A stretch of DNA of 64,000 bases from Arthrobacter sp. StoSoilA2 (GCF_019977195.1 NZ_AP024643.1:3968001-4032000); one strand, 5' to 3'; positions 53,756 to 62,882 are shown, counted from the first letter of the stretch. Notes: generated from the letters alone by a model not told the origin. Numbers and translations: made by a program.

Positions 53756-54682
53756 ATGACCACTCTTGCCTCCCACAAGAACGGCGCCCGCCGTCGTCCT
53801 TCCAGCCGCCCCTTCAACTGGCGCCGCGCCATCGCCTTGACCCTTCTCGCCGTTGCCATCGCCGTGAGCATCCTGCCCTTCTACTGGGTGCTTCGCACGG
53901 CCCTGTCCTCCAATGGATCCCTCGCAGCGAACTCCGGCAACTTGTTGCCGGCCGACTTCAACCTAGGCGCGTTCAAGCGGGTCTTCGGCCTCCAAAGTGC
54001 CTCCGAAGCCATCGCAGAAGGCGGCTCCGGTGCCTCGATCAACTTCTGGCAGTACCTGTGGAATTCGTTGCTCTTCTCCGGCATCACCACAGCCTGCGCC
54101 GTGTTCTTCAGCTCGATGGCCGCCTATGCCTTCTCCCGGCTGCGATGGAAGGGCCGCGACGCCGTCTTCTCCCTGTTCCTTGCGACCATGCTCGTCCCGC
54201 CGATCTTTACCGCCCTGCCCAACTTCCTGCTCATCAAGAACCTGGGCCTGTTGAATTCCATGCTCGGGCTCGTGCTGCCTTACCTGTTCATGACCCCGTT
54301 CGCGATCTTCTTCATGCGCCAGTTCTTCCTGAACATGTCCCGGGAAGTCGAAGAGGCGGCCATGCTCGACGGCGCCAAGCACTGGCGGATCTTCTTCCAG
54401 ATCATCATGCCCAACGCGGCCGCACCGATCGCGACCCTGGCACTGCTGACCTTCATGGGCCAGTGGAATGAATACTTCTGGCCCCTGCTCGTGGGCACCT
54501 CCGAAGAATCCCGGGTGCTCACCGTGGGTCTGGGAGTCTTCAAATCCCAGTCCCCGCAAGGCGCACCGGACTGGTCCGGGCTCATGGCCGCAACGCTCGT
54601 GTCCGCCACGCCCGTGCTGATCCTCTTCGCCATCTTCGGCAAACGGATTGTCAACTCCATCGGCTTCAACGGCACCAAATAG
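53756..54682 (+). CDS. Sugar ABC transporter permease (MalG type)
   Basis: A 308-residue permease with six helices; the EAA loop reads VEEAAMLDGAKHWRIFFQIIMP. It pairs with the preceding permease. No ATPase is encoded here, so a shared MsmK/MsiK-type ATPase elsewhere probably energises the system, as is usual in actinobacteria. Confidence 0.92.
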   Translation: MTTLASHKNGARRRPSSRPFNWRRAIALTLLAVAIAVSILPFYWVLRTALSSNGSLAANSGNLLPADFNLGAFKRVFGLQSASEAIAEGGSGASINFWQYLWNSLLFSGITTACAVFFSSMAAYAFSRLRWKGRDAVFSLFLATMLVPPIFTALPNFLLIKNLGLLNSMLGLVLPYLFMTPFAIFFMRQFFLNMSREVEEAAMLDGAKHWRIFFQIIMPNAAAPIATLALLTFMGQWNEYFWPLLVGTSEESRVLTVGLGVFKSQSPQGAPDWSGLMAATLVSATPVLILFAIFGKRIVNSIGFNGTK

Positions 54683-54754
54683 CTTTCTCCACCGCACTCC
54701 CGCGGCACCGGCATGGGCCGGACCGCACCCCATCCCGTCCTGAAAGGACACACC

Positions 54755-56104
54755 ATGATGAACAAGAAGGCATTCGGCGCTGTCGCCGTAGCAGCAGCCG
54801 CCGCTCTCGCCCTGTCCGCCTGTTCGGGCGGAAGCGCCGGAGGAGATGCTGCCAAGGGCGAAATCAGCTACTGGCTCTGGGACGCCAACCAGCTCCCCGC
54901 CTACCAACAGTGCGCCGCGGACTTCACCAAGGCCAACCCGGACATCACCGTCAAGATCACCCAGACCGGCTGGGATGACTACTGGTCCAAGATCACCAAC
55001 GGCATGGCCTCCGGCACCGCGCCGGACGTCTTTACCGACCACCTGTCCAAGTACCCGGACTTCCTCAAGACCAAGCAGCTCGTGGCACTTGACGACGCCG
55101 TCACCAAGGACAAGGTAGAGCTTTCGCAGTACAACGAGGGCCTCGCCGACCTCTGGGTGGGCCAGGACGGCAAGCGCTACGGCCTGCCCAAGGACTGGGA
55201 CACCATCGCACTGTTCTACAACCAGAAGATGGCCACGGACGCCGGCATCACCCCGGAACAGATGGGCTCCCTGAACTGGAACCCGCAGGACGGCGGAACG
55301 TACGAGAAGGCGATCGCCCGCCTCACCGTGGACAAGAACGGCAAGCGCGGCGACGAAGCAGGCTTCGACAAGAACAACGTTGCCGTCTACGGATTGGGGC
55401 TGCCAGGTTCCGACGCCGAGAACGCCGGCCAGACGCAGTGGAGCTATCTGTCCGCCACCACGGGCTGGACCACCACGGACAAGAACCCCTGGGGCACCCA
55501 CTTCAACTACGACGACGAGAAACTCCAGGACACCATTGACTGGTGGGCCTCACTCGCTGCGAAGGGCTACATGCCCAAGCTTGAAACCACCGTGGGCGCC
55601 AACGCTGCCGATAGCTTCGGCGCGGGGAAGGCTGCCATCAACAGCAATGGTTCCTGGATGATCGGCCAATACACCGGCTACAAGGGCATCGACGTCGGCA
55701 TCGCCCCCACCCCTCAGGGCCCCGACGGCAAGCGCGCCTCCATGTTCAACGGCCTGGCCGATTCCATCTGGGCCGGCACGAAGAAAAAGGATGCTTCCAT
55801 CAAGTGGGTCGAGTACCTCGGCTCTGCCGCGTGCCAGGACGTCGTCGCTTCCAAGGCCGTCGTGTTCCCGGCCATCACCACCTCTTCCGAGAAGGCCGCT
55901 GACGCCTTCAAGGCCAAGAACGTGGACGTCAGCGCCTTCACCCAGCATGTGAAGGACAAGACCACCTTCATGCTCCCCATCACGGACAACGCCGCCAAGG
56001 TTGCGGGAATCATGAAGCCGGCCATGGACGCGGTGATCGCCGGCAAGTCCCCGGCCAGTTCCCTTACGGCCGCCAACGAACAGGTCAACGCCCTCTTCAA
56101 GTAA
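54755..56104 (+). CDS. Sugar ABC transporter substrate-binding lipoprotein
   Basis: A 449-residue extracellular binding protein (family 1) from ATG 54755 with GAAAGGA. Signal peptide with lipobox ALSAC at about residue 24; mature protein with WLWDANQLPAY, the TDHLSKYPDF region and Trp-rich ligand sites. The adjacent GH36 gene suggests alpha-galactosides such as melibiose or raffinose. Confidence 0.9.
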   Translation: MMNKKAFGAVAVAAAAALALSACSGGSAGGDAAKGEISYWLWDANQLPAYQQCAADFTKANPDITVKITQTGWDDYWSKITNGMASGTAPDVFTDHLSKYPDFLKTKQLVALDDAVTKDKVELSQYNEGLADLWVGQDGKRYGLPKDWDTIALFYNQKMATDAGITPEQMGSLNWNPQDGGTYEKAIARLTVDKNGKRGDEAGFDKNNVAVYGLGLPGSDAENAGQTQWSYLSATTGWTTTDKNPWGTHFNYDDEKLQDTIDWWASLAAKGYMPKLETTVGANAADSFGAGKAAINSNGSWMIGQYTGYKGIDVGIAPTPQGPDGKRASMFNGLADSIWAGTKKKDASIKWVEYLGSAACQDVVASKAVVFPAITTSSEKAADAFKAKNVDVSAFTQHVKDKTTFMLPITDNAAKVAGIMKPAMDAVIAGKSPASSLTAANEQVNALFK

Positions 56105-56113
56105 AACCTCCCG

Positions 56114-56172
56114 TTGTGAGGCCTGCTCTGCGCTCTTTGACGCCCCGTTGGGACGCAGAGCAGGCCTCACAA
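56114..56172. terminator. 19-bp perfect hairpin between binding-protein gene and GH36 gene
   Basis: TTGTGAGGCCTGCTCTGCG (56114-56132) is exactly complementary to 56154-56172 across a 21-nt loop. It can lower read-through into the GH36 gene, or protect the abundant binding-protein mRNA from 3' decay. Confidence 0.7.
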
Positions 56173-56206
56173 GTCCAGCACCATCTTTTGAAAGCGACTC
56201 ATACCC

Positions 56207-58375
56207 ATGCACCCGCTCCATCTCCGTTCCGCAGGTACCAGCCTGGTGATCAGCACTCACCGAGGAGAGGCCGAAATATCCCACTGGGGAGCAGACCTGG
56301 GCGACGCCCTTCCGGACCTTTCCATCCTCAGTGAGCCCATCCCTCCTTCCTCGATCGACGCCAACGTGCCGGCCGGGCTCCTTCCCCAGGCTTCCTCCTC
56401 GTGGCAGGGCCGGACGGGATTGCGCGGACACCGGTTCACGGATGGAGTTCCCGGGCACGACTTCTCCGTACGCCTGCGGGCGGTGAGCGCCACCGGGGAC
56501 GGGGGGTCGGCGGTGATCGTTCAATCAGATCCCGACGCCGGCATCACCGTCACGAGCAACCTCACCTTGCACCCGGGTGGGCTTTTGGAACTGCGGCACA
56601 CCGTCACCAACGATGGCACGTCGCCTTTCCAGGTGGACGAATTGGCAACGATGCTCCCGGTGGCACCGGACGCCGTCGAGCTTTTGGACCTTACCGGCCG
56701 TTGGTGCCGCGAACGGCACCCACAGCGCAGGGCCATCCAGCAAGGAACCTGGGTCCGCACTGGCCGTCACGGCCGCACTGGGCACGATTCCTCGCTGCTG
56801 CTCGCGGCAGGAACCGCAGGCTTCGGCAACCGGCACGGCAAAGTCTGGGCCACGCATTTGGCGTGGAGCGGAAATCACGAGCAATTTGCTGACAGCGTAG
56901 CCGATGGCCGCACCATGATCGGCGGTTCCGAGCTCCTTGGTCCCGCAGAAGTAGTGCTGCAACCCGGTGAAAGCTACACGACGCCGGCGTTGTTTGCCGC
57001 CTACTCCGACCACGGTTTGGACGGCATCAGTGAAGCCTTCTACAGCTGGTTCCGGTCACGCCCGCACCACGTGGACGTCGCTGCAAAACCAAGGCCAGTG
57101 GTCCTCAACACCTGGGAAGCGGTGTACTTCGACCACAAACTGGACACCCTGATCGAGCTGGCGGAATCGGCTGCAGACCTTGGCGTTGAGCGTTTCGTGC
57201 TCGACGACGGGTGGTTCCGCGGACGCCGGGACGACCACGCCGGGCTGGGTGACTGGTACGTCGACGAGACCCTTTGGCCAAGCGGCCTGACGCCATTGAT
57301 TGATGCAGTGACTTCGCGCGGGATGGAGTTTGGCCTCTGGGTTGAACCGGAGATGGTGAACCTTGACTCCGACATCGCCCGCGCCCACCCCGAGTGGATC
57401 GTTGGACCTTCTGCCCTGTCCTTCAAGGACGGTGGCCGGCTGCCTCTCGAATGGCGACACCAGCACATCATTGACCTCGTGAACCCCGAGGCGTGGCATT
57501 ACGTTTTTGATCGGATTGACAGCCTGCTGCGGGAAAACAACATCAGTTACCTCAAGTGGGACCAAAACCGGGACCTCGTGGAGCACGGCCATGCGGGCCG
57601 TTCCTCCGTCCATGAACAGACCCTCGCCGCTTACCGGCTGTTCGATGCCCTCCGTGCAGCACATCCGGGTGTCGAGATCGAAAGTTGCTCCTCCGGTGGC
57701 GCCCGCGTGGACCTTGGGATCCTGGAACGCACCGACCGGATCTGGGCTTCGGATTGCAATGACGCGTTGGAGCGGCAAACCATCCAGCGCTGGACCGGTT
57801 TGATGGTTCCCCCGGAGCTGGTGGGCGGACACATCGGACCGACCACCTCACACACCACGGCCCGGACGCATGACTTGTCGTTCCGGGCCATCACGGCGCT
57901 TTTTGGCCATTTCGGCATGGAATGGGACATCCGGGAAGTCCAGGGGGCTGAGCGTGAGGAACTCAAGCGGTTCATCACCCTGTACAAAGAGCACCGCGGA
58001 TTGATCCACAGTGGACGGATGGTGCGGGCCGATGTGCCGGACGAGTCCATGATGCTGCACGGCGTGGTGGCTGACGCTCCGACGTCCGGTGCCACGGCTG
58101 CTCTGTTCGCCGTGGTCAAGACCCGGACAGGCTTTAGCGAACTGCCCGGACGGGTGACCATTCCAGGGTTGGATCCTGCCCGCTCATACCGGGTAGAAGC
58201 GATCTTCCCAGCACCCGGGGATGCCGACTACGGGCACACGTTCACTGAGGCAAAGCCGGCGCCGTGGGTGGCGTCCGGGGCTGAAGCTTCGGGACGCTTC
58301 CTGGGCGAGGTGGGCCTTCCGATGCCCGTCTTGAACCCGGAGCACGCGCTTTTGCTGCGGTTCACTGCCCTGTAG
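56207..58375 (+). CDS. Alpha-galactosidase, glycoside hydrolase family 36
   Basis: A 722-residue enzyme without signal peptide, so cytoplasmic. An N-terminal beta-sandwich (about 1-290), a TIM barrel (about 300-610) and a C-terminal sheet. The nucleophile is Asp 452 in YLKWDQNRD, the acid/base Asp 516 in WASDCND; VLDDGWF and ESCSSGGARVD are also GH36 hallmarks. It would release galactose from imported alpha-galactosides. Confidence 0.94.
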   Translation: MHPLHLRSAGTSLVISTHRGEAEISHWGADLGDALPDLSILSEPIPPSSIDANVPAGLLPQASSSWQGRTGLRGHRFTDGVPGHDFSVRLRAVSATGDGGSAVIVQSDPDAGITVTSNLTLHPGGLLELRHTVTNDGTSPFQVDELATMLPVAPDAVELLDLTGRWCRERHPQRRAIQQGTWVRTGRHGRTGHDSSLLLAAGTAGFGNRHGKVWATHLAWSGNHEQFADSVADGRTMIGGSELLGPAEVVLQPGESYTTPALFAAYSDHGLDGISEAFYSWFRSRPHHVDVAAKPRPVVLNTWEAVYFDHKLDTLIELAESAADLGVERFVLDDGWFRGRRDDHAGLGDWYVDETLWPSGLTPLIDAVTSRGMEFGLWVEPEMVNLDSDIARAHPEWIVGPSALSFKDGGRLPLEWRHQHIIDLVNPEAWHYVFDRIDSLLRENNISYLKWDQNRDLVEHGHAGRSSVHEQTLAAYRLFDALRAAHPGVEIESCSSGGARVDLGILERTDRIWASDCNDALERQTIQRWTGLMVPPELVGGHIGPTTSHTTARTHDLSFRAITALFGHFGMEWDIREVQGAEREELKRFITLYKEHRGLIHSGRMVRADVPDESMMLHGVVADAPTSGATAALFAVVKTRTGFSELPGRVTIPGLDPARSYRVEAIFPAPGDADYGHTFTEAKPAPWVASGAEASGRFLGEVGLPMPVLNPEHALLLRFTAL

Positions 58376-58376
58376 C

Positions 58377-58424
58377 CCTCTCTCACGTCCTGACGGCTCC
58401 CCGGGAACCCTCTCACATCCGCCC
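58377..58424 (+). repeat. Two-unit CTCTCAC repeat between GH36 and aroQ
   Basis: TCTCACGTCC at 58381 and TCTCACATCC at 58411 lie 30 bp apart within similar CCCTCTC contexts. Same core as the arrays at 50 and 61 kb. It fills the gap between the convergent GH36 and aroQ genes. Confidence 0.7.
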
Positions 58425-58426
58425 GG

Positions 58427-58891
58427 CTATACCGTTTCAGCCAGGTAATCAATGGCCAGCTTGTACCCGAGCACGCCCGCGCCCACGATGATCGCGTTAC
58501 ACACGCCGGATAAGTAGGAGTGGTGCCGGAACTCTTCGCGCTGATGAACGTTGGTGATGTGTACTTCAACGGCGGGCAGCTGAACTGCGGCCAGGGCGTC
58601 ACGAAGTGCCACTGACGTGTGGGTGAAGGCACCGGCATTGATGACGATTCCCGACGCCGTTCCGCGTGCTGCATGGATGGCGTCGAGGAGGTCCCCTTCG
58701 TGGTTGGACTGAACGCAGTCCACCGTGAAGCCATGTGCAGCCGCCGCTGACATTGCCAGCTGCTCGACGTCGGCGAGCGTGGAAGTGCCGTACTTCTCGG
58801 GCTCCCTGGTGCCCAAAAGGTTAAGGTTCGGTCCGTTGATCACAAGAATGGTGGCGCGACCAGCTTCGGTGGCGGGGGTGGCTTCAGTCAT
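58427..58891 (-). CDS. aroQ: 3-dehydroquinate dehydratase, type II
   Basis: A 154-residue shikimate-pathway enzyme from ATG 58891. ILVINGPNLNLLGTREPEKYG at the N-terminus carries the catalytic Asn/Arg/Tyr; CVQSNHEGDLLDAIH, VINAGAFTHTSVALRDAL and HITNVHQREEFRHHS complete the dodecamer-type active site (catalytic His in HITN). A transcription unit of its own. Confidence 0.94.
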   Translation of the reverse strand: MTEATPATEAGRATILVINGPNLNLLGTREPEKYGTSTLADVEQLAMSAAAAHGFTVDCVQSNHEGDLLDAIHAARGTASGIVINAGAFTHTSVALRDALAAVQLPAVEVHITNVHQREEFRHHSYLSGVCNAIIVGAGVLGYKLAIDYLAETV

Positions 58892-58942
58892 GACTCCCAA
58901 TCTATTAGGCGACGGGAGAATGTCCGGGAATTGCCCTCAAAG

Positions 58943-60127
58943 TTACTTGCGTGTGCACTGCCCGGGCGAAACCGGCGCACTAAGACCTGGAGCTTGGGCA
59001 GCCACCGGCTGGATGTCCTCCATGGTGAGTGCGAAGCCAACCGCAGCATCAGTAGTGGTCTTGGCAAAGATCAAGCCGGCTACCTGCCCCTGCATGGTGA
59101 GCAGCGGCCCTCCGGAGTTACCGGGTTGAACGTCGCCCGCAAGCTTGTAGACCAACTCCGGAGAGGGGTTGCCGCCATAAATATCAGGAACAAGAATGGT
59201 CGAAATTCCTTGGATGGTTGCCGGTTTGGACTGGAACGGACCTCCATGCGGGTAGCCGGCAAAAGCTGCCGGGCTGCCGGCGGCCAGGTCTGGACTCAGC
59301 TGAAGCGGATCCGATGAAAGTCCGTCCACGGCCAAAACCGCGATATCCCGCTGGGGGTCGAAGTAGACCACCCGACCCGGCAACGCGCCGCCGTCGGGAA
59401 TCTCGACCACCGGCTGCGACACGCCCGCCACAACGTGTGCATTGGTCACGACGCGCCCGGGCGCCACCACAAATCCGGATCCCGTCTGGTTCTGGCCGCA
59501 TTAAAAAGCCGTGCCCGCGATCTTCAGGACGGACTCGGCGGCCTGGTTCAGGGCTGGAGTGTCAGTGGACTCGTTGGGAACCGGAACCGGCGTCGCTGGG
59601 CCGAAGCCCTCAATCAGCTTGGGAATACCGTCGCCGATCACCGTTGATCGCAGTTGTGCCATCGTGGTTTTCACCGGCGTCGGCGTCAACGAATCGATGT
59701 ATCGGATGACGCGGGACTGGGCCAACTGCTGTGAGACGAACGGCACACCAAGCGAACTGATGCTGAACGCCAGCATGGACATCACCAGAGCGGCAACCAC
59801 CACGCTGACAACGCCGCCAATCAACCGGTCAGCGGCGTGCAACGGCTTGATCCGCACAGCATGGCGGACTTTTCGGCCGATCATGGTCCCCAGCCCGTGG
59901 CCTAAAGCAATGAGCACGACAGCGGCACCCACCGTTGCGGTCAGCCTCCAACCGCTGTCGCTCACCCAGCCGCTCACCAGTGGAACAGCCATGAACGCAG
60001 CAATCGCGCCGACCACAAAACCGGCAATTCCGCCCAGTGTCACCAGGAAGCCATTTCGCAGGCCATAGATCAGGTAGGACAGCAGCATCAAGATCAATGC
60101 CAAATCCAAAATCGTCAAGCCAAACAC
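58943..60127 (-). pseudogene. marP: MarP-type membrane serine protease, interrupted by an in-frame stop
   Basis: Read through one TAA (59503-59501), the frame gives 394 codons, the length of MarP. The first part (to residue 208) has four membrane helices of the CvpA fold; the second is a trypsin-like domain with His in TNAHVVAG, Asp in QRDIAVLAV and Ser in GNSGGPL. The stop follows KIAGTAF and precedes CGQNQTGSGF, where M. tuberculosis MarP has a Ser-Cys; both halves share one frame, so this is a substitution. The protease half has no suitable start. GTG 60127 has GAGGAG. It may be an acid-stress protease gene inactivated recently, or a sequencing error. Confidence 0.82.
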
Positions 60128-60362
60128 CAATGCTCCTCGTAACCGGGTAGCGCCAATTGTAGATGGGCACCCTGACAGGGAACCGTTAGTCCCATCACGA
60201 TAAGGGGTCGCTCCGAGCGTTCAAAGGCACGGCAAACAAGGCCCGATAGGGGCAAAAACCGCGCCGTTTCAGCGTTTCGCCTGCCAAGTACGTCACAGAA
60301 GCTTAAAAATTCTGAAACAATGGCTGGAGCGCCACGACCGAAACTTATATTCAGGAGATTTC

Positions 60363-61040
60363 ATGGACATCGAGGTATTGCGCCGCGCACCCCTCTTCGC
60401 CACCCTTGACGACGACGCATTCCGCTTGCTGACGGACGAACTCACCGAGGTGGACCTCTCACGCGGGGCTTCGGTATTCCGCGAAGGCGACCAGGGTGAC
60501 CAGCTGTACTTCATCGTTTCCGGCAAGGTAAAGCTCGGCCGCACCTCCCCCGATGGCCGCGAGTCCCTGTTGGCCATCCTCGGCCCGGGAGAACTCTTCG
60601 GCGAAATGGCGTTGTTCGACCCCAGCCCCCGCACCGCCACGGCCACCGCCGTCTCCGAAACGCGCCTGGCAGGATTGAAGAACGAAAGCCTCAACGCGCT
60701 GCTCCGCACACGTCCCGAGGTTTCCGCGCAGTTGTTGCAGGCCCTCGCCCGCAGGCTCCGCCGCACCAACGATTCCCTGTCCGACCTCGTCTTCTCGGAC
60801 GTCCCGGGCCGCGTCGCCAAGGCGCTCCTGGATCTGGCTGACCGCTTCGGCCGTCCGGCCACCGACGGCGTCCTGGTTGCCCATGAACTGACGCAGGAAG
60901 AACTCGCCCAACTGGTGGGCGCTTCCCGCGAAACCGTCAACAAGGCACTGGCCGAGTTCGTCCAGCGCGGTTGGCTGCGTCTGGAAGCGCGCGCCGTCGT
61001 CATTCTGGACATGCAGCGACTCCGCCAGCGTTCGCGCTAG
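60363..61040 (+). CDS. crp: Crp/Fnr-family regulator (GlxR-like)
   Basis: A 225-residue regulator. Cyclic-nucleotide-binding domain at about 1-120 with GELFGEMALFDPSPRTATATA, then a dimer helix and winged helix (about 150-215) with LTQEELAQLVGASRETVNKAL. Very like GlxR/Crp of actinobacteria, a global carbon regulator. Monocistronic with a strong terminator; 230 bp of upstream region separate it from marP. Confidence 0.93.
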   Translation: MDIEVLRRAPLFATLDDDAFRLLTDELTEVDLSRGASVFREGDQGDQLYFIVSGKVKLGRTSPDGRESLLAILGPGELFGEMALFDPSPRTATATAVSETRLAGLKNESLNALLRTRPEVSAQLLQALARRLRRTNDSLSDLVFSDVPGRVAKALLDLADRFGRPATDGVLVAHELTQEELAQLVGASRETVNKALAEFVQRGWLRLEARAVVILDMQRLRQRSR

Positions 61041-61047
61041 CCCTTAC

Positions 61048-61086
61048 AAAAAAGCCGCTCCGGTGATGAACCGGGGCGGCTTTTTT
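61048..61086 (+). terminator. Rho-independent terminator of crp
   Basis: AAAAAAGCCGCTCCGG (61048-61063) pairs with CCGGGGCGGCTTTTTT (61071-61086) with one G-T wobble and a 7-nt loop. The T-run follows the stem on both strands, so it works in both directions. Confidence 0.92.
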
Positions 61087-61087
61087 C

Positions 61088-61221
61088 GTCGGGAAGTGAG
61101 AGAAGATCCGTCAAAACCCGTCGGGATGTGAGAGAAGATCCGCCAAAACCCGTCGGGAAGTGAGACGTCGGGATGTGAGAGAGCGTCTGTCAAAACCCGT
61201 CGGGAAGTGAGAGAAGATCCG
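61088..61221 (-). repeat. GTGAGAG tandem repeat array between crp and the NUDIX gene
   Basis: GTCGGGAAGTGAGAGAAGAT followed by CCGTCAAAACCC recurs in units of about 35 bp, with GTGAGAG cores at about 61096, 61128, 61174 and 61207. One further unit is cut short at GTGAGAC (about 61160). The array runs up to the stop codon of the NUDIX gene (TAA at 61224-61222) and has the same orientation as the second array at 50 kb. Confidence 0.9.
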
Positions 61222-62133
61222 TTAGCGCTCCCGCTGCGGCTCTCCGGCTACAGTCCTGGCGGCTTCGACCTCGAGCATGAGAATTCCGCCCTCGTCCACC
61301 AGTTTGGGTTGGTACACGTGGGCTTTGCGCTTGTAGCTCAGGTAGGCGATGCAGCCGTTGGCGTGGGCCATTTTTTCGAGCATGATTTCGGACCCTGGGA
61401 CCAGGAGCTGGCCGAGGGTGAGTCCGACCGTGTTTTCCTGGGCTATTTCGTCACCGAGGGCCGTGGTGTCGCGGAGGGCGATGGCTTCCGCGGCGCACAC
61501 CCAACGGCCCCAGACTCCCTTGCTGCCCAGGATGCTCGGCTGCTGGTTCACGGGGACCGTGGCGGCAAAATAGCGCGTGTTGAAACGGGTATGCGCGAAG
61601 TCGGGGCTGAGCCAGTTGACCAGGGGCTTCAGCAGGTCCGTGCGCAGTGAAAGGCCACGCTTGGCGAGCACTTCGCTGAAGGACTTCTCCTGGCTGGATA
61701 CGGCTTCCCTGGCTTTCATCCATTCCACCGTGGAGTTGGCCTCCACGGTGGAGGAAGCGTCGGGGCCGGCAAGGAGGACGCCGGTTTCCTCGAAGAGTTC
61801 GCGGATTGCGCCCACCACGTGGCGGCGGGCGAGTCCGACGTCGTCCGTTCCCATATGCTCAGCCCAGGACTGCGGTGAGGGACCCAACCAATCGATGGGG
61901 TCGTCGTCGGACGGGTCCAGGGATCCGCCGGGGAAGGCAACGACACCCAGCGGCGAGGAGCCTGGCCTGTAACCAAGCCAGGTCTCCAGGCCGGTGGGTG
62001 AGTCCCGCAAGAGAACGACGGATGATGCGTAGCGGGCGGCCCTGGGGGTCCGCTCGCCGAGCTCAAGCCAGTTTCGTGCCGCCCCTTCGAGTGCCGGGGG
62101 GAGTGCGAACAGGCGGCGGGCAAGCTGCGGCAA
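61222..62133 (-). CDS. NUDIX hydrolase
   Basis: A 303-residue protein from TTG 62133 with AAGGA upstream. The Nudix box is stretched: GGSLDPSDDD is separated by an insertion of about 35 residues from RELFEETGVLL. This split box and the length match a subgroup of actinobacterial NUDIX proteins near RidA genes. Substrate unknown. Confidence 0.83.
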   Translation of the reverse strand: MPQLARRLFALPPALEGAARNWLELGERTPRAARYASSVVLLRDSPTGLETWLGYRPGSSPLGVVAFPGGSLDPSDDDPIDWLGPSPQSWAEHMGTDDVGLARRHVVGAIRELFEETGVLLAGPDASSTVEANSTVEWMKAREAVSSQEKSFSEVLAKRGLSLRTDLLKPLVNWLSPDFAHTRFNTRYFAATVPVNQQPSILGSKGVWGRWVCAAEAIALRDTTALGDEIAQENTVGLTLGQLLVPGSEIMLEKMAHANGCIAYLSYKRKAHVYQPKLVDEGGILMLEVEAARTVAGEPQRER

Positions 62134-62150
62134 TTGGGTGAACCGGTTCC

Positions 62151-62687
62151 TTAGCTGAATTCAGCGATGAGCTCGACTTCGACGGGAGAGTCGAGCGGCA
62201 GGACGGAAACGCCGACGGCGGAGCGTGCGTGCTTGCCGGCGTCGCCCAATACCTGGCCGAGAAGTTCGGAGGCACCATTGATGACTCCGGGCTGGCCGGT
62301 AAACGTGGGTTCGGATGCAACAAAGCCAACTACTTTGACGATGCGGGTGATGCGGTCGAGGTCGCCGATGACGCTCTTGACGGCAGCGAGGGCGTTGATG
62401 GCACAAACAGCGGCGTAGCGCTTGGCATCCTCAGGATCGACTGTTGGTTCATCGGAGGTACCCAACTCGCCGAGCGAGACCTTGCCCGTAGCTTCGAGTT
62501 TGCCATTAATAAAGGGCAGCTGGCCTGACGTGTAAACGTAGTTGCCGGAGACGACCGCCGGCACGTAGTCGGCAACCGGCGTGGCGACCTCGGGAAGGGT
62601 CAAGCCGAGCTCGGCGAGACGCTGCTCAACAGCCGACGTCGGAGCGCCGGATTCCGCGGCAGACGTGGTTTCTGCGGGGGTTGTCAT
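62151..62687 (-). CDS. RidA-family protein
   Basis: A 178-residue protein from ATG 62687. The RidA core (about 45-178) has VVSGNYVYTSGQLPF and the C-terminal LPLDSPVEVELIAEF, but the Arg that defines enamine-deaminating RidA is replaced in the VSVLPL segment (normally RxAV), so it is a Rid subfamily member. Ala/Thr-rich N-terminal tail of about 40 residues. 17 bp separate its stop from the NUDIX start. Confidence 0.85.
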   Translation of the reverse strand: MTTPAETTSAAESGAPTSAVEQRLAELGLTLPEVATPVADYVPAVVSGNYVYTSGQLPFINGKLEATGKVSLGELGTSDEPTVDPEDAKRYAAVCAINALAAVKSVIGDLDRITRIVKVVGFVASEPTFTGQPGVINGASELLGQVLGDAGKHARSAVGVSVLPLDSPVEVELIAEFS

Positions 62688-62689
62688 GA

Positions 62690-62845
62690 TTACTGCTTCT
62701 CCCTCTTCAGGTATGCAACAAGGCCTTTGCCATCGGGTCCACCGACGACCTGGACAAGCTCCCAGCCGTCCTCGCCCCATTGGTCCAGAATCTGCTTCGT
62801 GGCGTGAATAATGAGCGGAATCGTGGCGTACTCCCATTTGGTCAT
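62690..62845 (-). CDS. DUF4177-type small protein
   Basis: A 51-residue protein, MTKWEYATIPLI at the start and QWGEDGWELVQVV in the middle, the usual pattern of DUF4177. Its stop lies 2 bp before the RidA start, so they are co-transcribed. Function unknown. Confidence 0.75.
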   Translation of the reverse strand: MTKWEYATIPLIIHATKQILDQWGEDGWELVQVVGGPDGKGLVAYLKREKQ

Positions 62846-62882
62846 GACAGAAAGCCTAGCCCTTGCCGGTAAAGTGGAAAAC

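Noticed and set aside
53963..55501. Minus-strand open frame of 512 codons
   Set aside because: Antisense to the MalG-type permease and binding-protein genes. The His/Gly/Glu-rich composition is typical of a shadow frame.
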